In this document: positions 26,469 to 32,076 of the stretch, in pieces | Layout of the letters: each line of letters begins with the position of its first letter | Position numbering within the stretch: the stretch's first letter is position 1 | Source: Alphaproteobacteria bacterium | GTDB taxonomy: Bacteria; Pseudomonadota; Alphaproteobacteria; SHWA01 | Assembly: GCA_009693995.1 (NCBI GenBank) | Contig: SHWA01000014.1 | Coordinates: 1-32,076, forward strand | Reading direction: 5' to 3' | DNA: 32,076 bases | Notes under the pieces: generated by a model | The model's input: the letters and a program-made list of their open reading frames with translations, nothing else | Database searches by the model: none | Told to the model about the DNA's origin: nothing | Made by a program: the position numbers and the translations under genes

Positions 26469-27641
26469 TCAGTCGCCGCGGTGCGGCTCGGCGAGAAAGG
26501 CGTCCGACTGCATCTCGACCAGGCGCGAGGCGGTGCGCGCGAACTCGAAGCTACCGTCGCCGTCGGCGTAGATCTCGTGCGGCGGCACCGCGGCGGAGCA
26601 GACCAGGTTGACCTTGTGCTCATAGAGCTCGTCGATCAGGGTGACGAATCGCTTGGCCTCGTTGCGCCGCTCCCACCCGAGCCGGGGAATGCCCGAGAGC
26701 ACCAGCGCCCGGAAGCGGGTCGCCAGCGCGATATAGTCCGCCGGCCCGAGGGCGCGTTCGCAGAGCTCGGCGAAACTCGCCCGCGCCACACCCCGCGCCG
26801 CCGTCGGAATCCGGAGCGTGCGACCCTGGATCAATAGATCGACCGACTCCGGTGTGGCATCGCCGATCAACTGGCGGAAGGCCTGATCGAGGCGTCGCTC
26901 GGAGTCGGCACCGAGCGGCGTGTGATAGGTGGGGGCACCTTTCAGGACGCCTAGCCGGTAATCCAGGCCGCCATCGACATGGAGCACATCCATGCACTCC
27001 TCGATCATGGCGATGAAGGGCAGGAAGCGATCGCGGTTGAGGCCGTCCTTGTAAAGATCCTGCGGCGGCCGGTTGGAGGTCGATACCACCACCACCCCTG
27101 CCTCGAACAGATGCTGGAACAGGCGCCCCAGGATCATGGCGTCGGCAATGTCGTTCACCTGCAACTCGTCGAAGCAGAGCAGCCAGGCATCGGCGGCGAG
27201 CCGGCGGGCGATCACCGGCACGGGATCGGACGCGCCTGGCCTCTGCACCTCCTCCTGGCGCCAGGCGTGCACCTTGGCGTGCACCTCCTGCATGAAGGCG
27301 TGGAAATGGACGCGCCGGCGCTTGCCGACGTGGGAGGTGCGGAAGAAGAGGTCCATCAGCATCGACTTGCCGCGCCCGACGCCGCCGAAAAGATAAAGAC
27401 CCTCCGGCGGCTCGGTACGGCGGAAGGCGCGCAGCGACCGTCGCCAGCCGGCGGCGATCGCCGGCTCGTAGTGGATCAGGCGCCGGTGCAAAGTCTCCAG
27501 CCTTTCGACGGCTAGCTCTTGCGCGGAGTCCGGCTGCAGGTCGCCGGCGCGCACCAGCGCCCGAAATTGGCTGAGCGGGCCGTCGGTCGTCGCGGCTGCC
27601 ATGTCGTCGGTCAATCGTCGCAGCGGGAGGATGCGCGCCAT
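26469..27641 (-). CDS. zapE: Cell division ATPase ZapE (AFG1/LACE1-like)
   Basis: AAA-type ATPase that associates with the FtsZ ring, homologous to mitochondrial AFG1. It has 390 residues from the ATG at 27641; an in-frame ATG at 27602 would give 377. Walker A GGVGRGKS is at residues 86-93 and Walker B is LLCFDELQVNDIADA. Sensor segment VVSTSNRPPQDLY and the family-typical FEELCERALGPADYIALA-like region (here FAELCERALGPADYIAL) follow. In many alphaproteobacteria zapE sits directly beside mdh; here it is about 12 kb away. Confidence 0.94.
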   Translation of the reverse strand: MARILPLRRLTDDMAAATTDGPLSQFRALVRAGDLQPDSAQELAVERLETLHRRLIHYEPAIAAGWRRSLRAFRRTEPPEGLYLFGGVGRGKSMLMDLFFRTSHVGKRRRVHFHAFMQEVHAKVHAWRQEEVQRPGASDPVPVIARRLAADAWLLCFDELQVNDIADAMILGRLFQHLFEAGVVVVSTSNRPPQDLYKDGLNRDRFLPFIAMIEECMDVLHVDGGLDYRLGVLKGAPTYHTPLGADSERRLDQAFRQLIGDATPESVDLLIQGRTLRIPTAARGVARASFAELCERALGPADYIALATRFRALVLSGIPRLGWERRNEAKRFVTLIDELYEHKVNLVCSAAVPPHEIYADGDGSFEFARTASRLVEMQSDAFLAEPHRGD

Positions 27642-27687
27642 CCCGGTGGTCTAACCGGTCGCGGTTGAGAAAGGCTTGCCATCGCGC

Positions 27688-28500
27688 CTAAGTGCCGATC
27701 TTGAGTGGGCTCACCAGGCCGGCAAGCGCCGCGATCACCGAGAGCGCGGTGATGCGACCGGTGCGCGGGTTCTCGGCCGAAGGGATGCTTTCGATGGTCA
27801 TGGTGAGGCGGCTGGAATCGCTGTCGACCTCGATGCGGTGGGTGTTGCGCTCTAGCGCCGGGTCGGCCCACACCTCGAGGCGGGTGCGATCCGGGCCGAT
27901 GCCGGCGAGGCTCAAGGCCGCCGCCACATTCACATTGGCCGGGAACGCCTTGGCGCCTTCCCGCGCCGTGCCCGCGAACACCTTGAGCGGGCCTGAAAGC
28001 CCGGCAACCGAGATGCGGTTCTCGACCAGGTGCGGCGCCCCATCGAGCCCGGCCGGCGGCTTGCGCGTGACGATGGTGACGGCATGAATGGTGCCGACCG
28101 CCGCTGCGCGCACGGCATCCAGCCCGAGCAGCGCGCCGGTCGGCACGATGATGCGCCCGCCGGTGCGGCGCGCCAGATCCACCAAGTCCATGTGCGCAAG
28201 CAGCGCACCCGCGCTGAGCGGCATGAAAATGCGTCCCTCAGCCAGTGCCGCCTCTGCCACCCGGCGGAACACCGCCGCCGGCGCGCACTCGACCACCACC
28301 TCGGCAAGGCTGGCGAGATCCTCGAGCGGCACTACCGGCACCGGCGTCTTGAAGGCCGCGACCCGGTCCCTCGCCCGCGCCATGTCGCGCGCCGAGACCG
28401 CGGCCAGGCGCAGGCCATCGACCCCGGCGTCCAGCCGCCGCGCCACCTCAAAACCGATCGCACCCAGCCCACCGATCCCCACGCCGAGGGACGCCGCCAT
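27688..28500 (-). CDS. nadX: L-aspartate dehydrogenase
   Basis: NAD(P)-dependent oxidation of L-aspartate to iminoaspartate, which can feed NAD biosynthesis in place of NadB. It has 270 residues. The N-terminal Rossmann motif is GIGGLGAIG (residues 8-16). The family signature FPANVNVAAALSLAGIG lies at residues 186-202, and the catalytic histidine is His221 in NTHRIEVDSDS. The ATG at 28500 has AGGAGG 8 bases upstream. No nadA or nadC gene is nearby, so use in NAD synthesis or in aspartate catabolism cannot be separated. Confidence 0.9.
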   Translation of the reverse strand: MAASLGVGIGGLGAIGFEVARRLDAGVDGLRLAAVSARDMARARDRVAAFKTPVPVVPLEDLASLAEVVVECAPAAVFRRVAEAALAEGRIFMPLSAGALLAHMDLVDLARRTGGRIIVPTGALLGLDAVRAAAVGTIHAVTIVTRKPPAGLDGAPHLVENRISVAGLSGPLKVFAGTAREGAKAFPANVNVAAALSLAGIGPDRTRLEVWADPALERNTHRIEVDSDSSRLTMTIESIPSAENPRTGRITALSVIAALAGLVSPLKIGT

Positions 28501-28610
28501 GGTCCTGGCCTCCTACCGAGCCGTCCGGCGGCGACCATAGAGCAGGGCCAGGGGCGATGTCATCGGCTGCGCTCGACAGCCGCCAATCGCCCGCCTAGGG
28601 TGGCATGGGG

Positions 28611-28626
28611 TGTCGGACGCCCGACA
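28611..28626 (+). promoter_or_regulatory. Small inverted repeat in the EamA gene leader
   Basis: The arms TGTCGG and CCGACA pair perfectly around the 4-base loop ACGC, 14 bases upstream of the EamA start codon, in the 140-base divergent gap shared with nadX. Possible operator or leader hairpin; no matching regulator is known. Confidence 0.25.
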
Positions 28627-28640
28627 GGACGGCGGGATCC

Positions 28641-29528
28641 ATGGCAATGTCGGTGCAGATCAAGGCGATCGTCTGCATGGTCGCCGGCAGTGCCGTGCTC
28701 ACCGCCAACGACGCCCTGGTGAAGTGGCTGAGCTCCGGTTATCCGGTCGGCGAGATCCTGTTCCTGCGCGGACTGTTCGGCTGCGCGCCGCTCGCCTATT
28801 TCATCTGGCGCGGCGGTGGACTCGGCAGCCTCCGGGTGCGCAACTGGCGCGCGCAACTGTTCCGCGCCGGCTGCATGGTCGCCTCCACCTACTGCATCTA
28901 CCTCGGCCTCCAGGTGATGCCGATGACCAGCGTGTTCGCGCTGATCTTCACCCAGCCGCTGATGATGGCGGCGGTCGCGGGGCGGACGCTCGGCGAGCGG
29001 GTCGGCAGCGCCCAGTGGATCGCGATCGCCGCCGGGTTCGCCGGCGTCCTGGTGATGGTCCGCCCGGGCGGCGCCACCGCCCAAGTGGCGGCCTTTCTCC
29101 CGCTTGCCGCCGCCGTGCTGGCGAGTGCGCGCGACCTCATCACCCGGCACATGGGGGCGACCGAGTCCGCCACTTCGATCCTGGCGGTGACCACGACCGC
29201 AGTGACGCTGTCCGGCCTGCTCAGCGCCCCGAGCGGCTGGGTGGCCCCCGGCGCCGGCGACATCGCCCTCCTCGCCCTCGCCGGTGTGCTCATGGGCATC
29301 GCCCATTATCTGATCATCGAAGCGTTCCGCCTCGGCGAGGCGGCCAGGGTCGCACCCTTCAAGTACACGGTGATCCTGTGGACGGTGACCCTGGACGCCA
29401 TCGTCTGGGCGACGCTGCCCGGGCTCTGGGTCCTGGTCGGCGCCGCCCTGGTGATCGGCAGCGGGCTCTATCTGGTGCGGCAGGCGGCGCGCCGCCCGGC
29501 GCCGGCGCCGCCGCGGCCGGCGCCCTGA
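28641..29528 (+). CDS. EamA-family (DMT) transporter
   Basis: A 295-residue inner-membrane protein with ten hydrophobic helices in two EamA repeats of five, the layout of drug/metabolite exporters. Helix 1 region is [21 protein letters not shown]. The conserved end of the first repeat, [11 protein letters not shown], lies near residue 140, and the second repeat ends [22 protein letters not shown]. The ATG at 28641 was preferred over an upstream frame from 28605 because hydrophobic coding sequence begins there. Substrate unknown. It converges with the racemase gene, 3 bases apart. Confidence 0.9.
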   Translation: MAMSVQIKAIVCMVAGSAVLTANDALVKWLSSGYPVGEILFLRGLFGCAPLAYFIWRGGGLGSLRVRNWRAQLFRAGCMVASTYCIYLGLQVMPMTSVFALIFTQPLMMAAVAGRTLGERVGSAQWIAIAAGFAGVLVMVRPGGATAQVAAFLPLAAAVLASARDLITRHMGATESATSILAVTTTAVTLSGLLSAPSGWVAPGAGDIALLALAGVLMGIAHYLIIEAFRLGEAARVAPFKYTVILWTVTLDAIVWATLPGLWVLVGAALVIGSGLYLVRQAARRPAPAPPRPAP

Positions 29529-29531
29529 GGC

Positions 29532-30650
29532 TCAGTCGGCGGCGTCGAGCAGGTGGTTGTCGGCGCCGATGTGGGGGTAGCCGATCGCCTCTTCGCCCGG
29601 ACCGTAGCCGGGGGCGAGAGGCACCGGCACCGCCGATACGCGCTCGGCCCCATCGACCAGCGCCCCGCGCCACACGCCGCGCGCCCGCAGGTGCGGGTCG
29701 GCCATCGCCTCCTTCACCGTGCGCACGATGGTGCAGCAGACGTCCTCCCCGGCGAAGACCTGCTCCCAGTGGGCCGCGGGCCGGGCGGCGATGATGCGCC
29801 TGACCGCCGCCGCCGTGCCCGCCGCATCCACGCGATCGTCGCGCCACTCGGGGGCGAGCCCGATGAGTTCGCAGAATCGGTCCCAGAACTTCTGCTCGAG
29901 CGGGCCGGCGGCGAGGAAGCGCCCGTCCGCGCACGGGTAGACCTGGTAGCGCGGCGAGCCGCCGGTGACCAGCTCGCCGCCCGGCCGCGGCTCGGTGCCA
30001 GTGGTCTCGATCAGCCCGGTCGCCCAGTAGGTCCACGCCAGCACCCCATCGCACATGGCGATGTCGAGATGGCGGCCCCGGCCCGTGCGCTCCGCCTCGC
30101 GCAGGGCCAGGAGGATATTGATCACGGCAGGCAGCGCGCCGCCGCCGATGTCGGCGATCAGGCCAGGGGGGATCACCGGTGTGCCGTCGGGTCCGGCCGA
30201 GAGCGACAGCAGCCCGGCGTCGCCGATGTAGTTGATGTCGTGCGCCGCCACCCCCGACTTCGGCCCGCTCTGACCGAACCCGGTGAGGGAGCAGTAGACC
30301 AGCGCCGGGTTGCGGGCGGAGAGCGCCCCGTAGCCGAGGCCGAGCCGATCCATGACCCCGGGGCGGAACTGCTCGACCAAGACCTGAGCCGAGGCGATCA
30401 GCGGGCCGAGGCGCGCCGCCGCGCCAGTCTCCTTGAGGTCGATGGCAACCGACTTCTTGCCCCGATTCAGGAGCGCGAAATTGACGCTGTCGGGGCCGAA
30501 GCTCGGGCGGTAGCTGCGCATCTCGTCGCCGCGCCCGGGGCGCTCGATCTTGATCACCTCGGCACCGGCCTCGGCCAGGATCAGGGTCGCCATCGGCCCC
30601 GGCAGGAGGGTCGAGAAGTCGAGCACGCGGATGCCCTTCAGTGGCTGCAC
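29532..30650 (-). CDS. Alpha-methylacyl-CoA racemase (CaiB/BaiF family)
   Basis: A 372-residue member of the class III CoA-transferase family. Its key residues fit the racemase branch: His137 in AAHDINYIG, Asp167 in LIADIGGG and Glu252 in GPLEQKFW. These lie 11 residues after His126, Asp156 and Glu241 of the mycobacterial racemase MCR, all with the same offset, which argues against a formyl-CoA transferase. The enzyme epimerises 2-methylacyl-CoA esters during breakdown of branched fatty acids or sterols. Translation starts at GTG (30650), with GGAG 6 bases upstream. The upstream DUF1232 frame runs into it out of register. Confidence 0.85.
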   Translation of the reverse strand: MQPLKGIRVLDFSTLLPGPMATLILAEAGAEVIKIERPGRGDEMRSYRPSFGPDSVNFALLNRGKKSVAIDLKETGAAARLGPLIASAQVLVEQFRPGVMDRLGLGYGALSARNPALVYCSLTGFGQSGPKSGVAAHDINYIGDAGLLSLSAGPDGTPVIPPGLIADIGGGALPAVINILLALREAERTGRGRHLDIAMCDGVLAWTYWATGLIETTGTEPRPGGELVTGGSPRYQVYPCADGRFLAAGPLEQKFWDRFCELIGLAPEWRDDRVDAAGTAAAVRRIIAARPAAHWEQVFAGEDVCCTIVRTVKEAMADPHLRARGVWRGALVDGAERVSAVPVPLAPGYGPGEEAIGYPHIGADNHLLDAAD

Positions 30651-30651
30651 G

Positions 30652-31011
30652 TTTCACTCCTTCAATCGGCGTCACTCTTACCGGGGCCGTGACCGGTGGG
30701 GAACGCCTTCGCCTCAGCCGGGAATCAGCCGCTTCCGCCTCGGCCCGGATCTCGGTGAGTACGGCGGCGGGAATCAGCTTGAACGTCAGCCAGATGCCGA
30801 GGGGCACCAGGATCAGATCGTCGAGCTGGCCGAGGACCGGAATGAAATCCGGGATCAGGTCGATCGGCGAGAGGGCGTAGGCGAGCACGGTGCCGGCGAG
30901 CGCCTTGGCATACCAGGGAACGGCGGGGCTGCGGGCGGCAAGGGCAAGCACCTTCACCTCGCGCCGGAGCCGGGTGGCGAAGCCGCGCAGCCGATCGCGC
31001 CATCCCGGCAC
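30652..31011 (-). CDS. DUF1232 (YkvA-like) membrane protein, 3' end not defined
   Basis: The GTG at 31011 shares its G with the TAG stop of the amidohydrolase gene. The protein begins [18 protein letters not shown] and has the DUF1232 core [42 protein letters not shown], whose diagnostic part is [19 protein letters not shown]. After [10 protein letters not shown] the usual C-terminal membrane helix is missing, and the frame has no stop before the racemase gene; it stays open to 29359. The end given here is only the racemase start. Neighbouring frames stop at 30714 and 30725, so a small indel near the 3' end, or loss of the original end, is likely. Function unknown. Confidence 0.6.
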
Positions 31012-31847
31012 TAGAGGCCGAGAAACGCGGCCGCGTTCCGATAGAGCACCTTTTCCATCGAAACGGGCCGGATCGGCAGCTTCAGGAACCAATCGAGATA
31101 CTTGTCCACGGGGGCGAAGGGATAGGAACTGGCGTAGAGGAAGCGGTCGGCGAGGAAGCCGTCGGCGGCCTTCACGTAGTCGTCCTGGCCCGGCATGTTG
31201 GGCAGGTACATGTCCGGCGACACATAGAGGTTCGCACGCCGGAAGGCGACGTGCAGGATCTCGTTGACCCATGGCCAGTTGCCGTGGCTGACGGCGACCT
31301 TGAGGGTGGGAAAGTCCGCCAGCACGCGGTCGATGCCGACGGGCAGGCTGTAGCTCAGGTCGGGGCCGGCGTTGCCGCCGGTCATCATGATCACGGGAAC
31401 CTTCGCGTCCTCGGCCACGGCATAGATCGGATAGAGCCGGCGGTCGTCCGGGTAGAGCGGCGTGGCGTAGGCGCCGGGCTCGATGTTGACGGCCTTGAAG
31501 CCCTGGGCGAGCGCGGACTTGACCGTCGCCATCGCCTGGCGCCGGTCGGCCGGGTCGATCGAGGCGACCGCAATGAAGCGCCCCGGATAAGCGCGGCAGA
31601 CCTCCATCACGTCGTCGTTGCTGGCGGTGCCATAGAGCGCGGAATGGCGCCCGACGATCACCGCGTGCATGATCTTGGCGCGGTCCATCTCCTGGATCAG
31701 CAGCTCCATCGACTGCGCTGCCGCCGAGGGTGCCGGCGCAAAGCCGATCTGCGCCGTGAAGCGGTCGCGCCGCGCCGCCTGCTGATACATCACCATCGAC
31801 AGGAAGCCCTTGAACGGCGGGCGGACACGAAAGTCGATCACGCGCAT
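31011..31847 (-). CDS. Amidohydrolase-2 family protein lacking the HxH motif
   Basis: A 278-residue TIM-barrel protein of the amidohydrolase_2 (ACMSD-like) group. Recognisable parts are [14 protein letters not shown] near the middle, [43 protein letters not shown], and the C-terminal [11 protein letters not shown] and [12 protein letters not shown]. The N-terminal metal ligand motif, usually DxHxH, reads DFRVRPP, so the two metal-binding histidines are replaced. The chosen ATG at 31847 has AGGAG 7 bases upstream; the longer frame from 31958 would start inside the insertion sequence. The stop codon overlaps the start of the DUF1232 gene. Substrate unknown, and catalysis without that metal pair is uncertain. 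Confidence 0.82.
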   Translation of the reverse strand: MRVIDFRVRPPFKGFLSMVMYQQAARRDRFTAQIGFAPAPSAAAQSMELLIQEMDRAKIMHAVIVGRHSALYGTASNDDVMEVCRAYPGRFIAVASIDPADRRQAMATVKSALAQGFKAVNIEPGAYATPLYPDDRRLYPIYAVAEDAKVPVIMMTGGNAGPDLSYSLPVGIDRVLADFPTLKVAVSHGNWPWVNEILHVAFRRANLYVSPDMYLPNMPGQDDYVKAADGFLADRFLYASSYPFAPVDKYLDWFLKLPIRPVSMEKVLYRNAAAFLGL

Positions 31848-31929
31848 GGGCGACTCCTGATTCGCATTTGCGGGGCCATCACGGCCCCAGGCAGCGGCCG
31901 CCGGTGACGAAAGCTCGCGCAACCTGCCG

Positions 31930-32076
31930 CTAGAGCGTTTCCCGATTAGATGGAACATAGCCTGAGTTGATGAGGTAGTTGGTGCATTCGTCTGCTGGGA
32001 AGCGATCGAGGGCGTCGCTGATTGCGCTTTGCAGGGTGTCGAGCGTTCTGGCGGCGGCTTTGCGCAGGTACGCCTT
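31930..32076 (-). CDS. IS630-family transposase, C-terminal fragment (runs off the window)
   Basis: The last 48 codons of a DDE transposase reading leftwards from the window edge: KAYLRKAAARTLDTLQSAIS..., then ADECTNYLINSGY and the end PSNRETL. The C-terminal pattern CxNYLxxxGY is that of IS630-type enzymes, where it follows the catalytic Glu. The 5' part lies outside the window, so intactness of the gene cannot be judged. The stop codon TAG lies within the terminal repeat of the element. The nearby amidohydrolase frame was extended into this DNA only by chance. Confidence 0.82.
   Translation of the reverse strand, partial: KAYLRKAAARTLDTLQSAISDALDRFPADECTNYLINSGYVPSNRETL
31931..32076 (-). 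mobile_element. Left end of an IS630-type insertion sequence
   Basis: The end of the element is placed at the TA at 31931-31932. It is followed by AGAGCGTTTCCCGATTAGAT, which resembles the terminal inverted repeats of alphaproteobacterial IS630 elements. IS630 elements duplicate a TA target, which fits this boundary. The other end, and hence the size and the second repeat, is outside the window. It sits 83 bases upstream of the amidohydrolase start, where it could separate that operon from its native promoter. Confidence 0.7.

Noticed and set aside
29359-31272. 637-codon open frame read as one large protein
   Set aside because: Only the DUF1232 part (31011 to about 30715) looks like protein. 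The rest lies out of register inside the amidohydrolase and racemase genes.
31848-31958. Longer N-terminus for the amidohydrolase starting MFHLIGKR
   Set aside because: That start is inside the insertion sequence. The ATG at 31847 has a strong AGGAG and gives the family-typical N-terminus.

Overview
The window reads as chromosomal DNA of a GC-rich alphaproteobacterium, most likely of the Rhodospirillales. The evidence is the arrangement of an atpHA operon next to priA, followed by fsa, a DUF484 gene, xerC and an intact mdh-sucC-sucD-sucA-odhB-lpd block, together with GC-rich codon use, AGGAG-type ribosome binding sites and frequent stop/start overlaps. Family names come from motif recognition by eye; no database search was run.

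Layout. Bases 1-3688 (minus strand) hold the 5' part of atpA, then atpH and priA. Bases 3778-6093 (plus) form a tight unit: transaldolase-like fsa, a DUF484 protein and the tyrosine recombinase xerC. Bases 6099-14941 (minus) are a TCA-cycle block: malate dehydrogenase, both succinyl-CoA synthetase subunits, and the E1, E2 and E3 components of 2-oxoglutarate dehydrogenase. Together they carry 2-oxoglutarate to succinate and malate to oxaloacetate. Bases 15050-18326 (minus) hold two paralogous methyltransferase-like genes and an MFS transporter. The downstream paralog is frameshifted at a run of eight G. Bases 18371-20144 (minus) hold a D-lactate dehydrogenase-type flavoprotein and a small Tat-type lipoprotein.

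Bases 20279-21294 (plus) encode a hot-dog thioesterase overlapped by an exported pentapeptide-repeat protein. Bases 21319-26465 form a split TadE/TadG-like cluster: two genes on the minus strand, a BenE-type benzoate transporter on the plus strand, then three overlapping plus-strand genes. All five share a basic-Gly-hydrophobic N-terminus, but only two keep the Glu expected of prepilin-peptidase substrates, and no pilin or secretion ATPase is present. This is the most accessory-looking part of the window. Bases 26469-31847 hold zapE, an L-aspartate dehydrogenase, an EamA exporter, an alpha-methylacyl-CoA racemase, a DUF1232 membrane protein that lacks its own stop codon, and an amidohydrolase-2 protein lacking the usual HxH motif. 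The window ends inside the 3' end of an IS630-type insertion sequence.

No rRNA, tRNA, CRISPR array or phage module was seen, and no gene-free stretch exceeds 300 bases. The longest is the roughly 280-base divergent region 22472-22753. I did not find a convincing new defence or biosynthetic system. The points most worth a second look are the homopolymer frameshift, the orphan Tad-like cluster with its repeat-bearing leader, the DUF1232 gene without a stop, and the HxH-less amidohydrolase.
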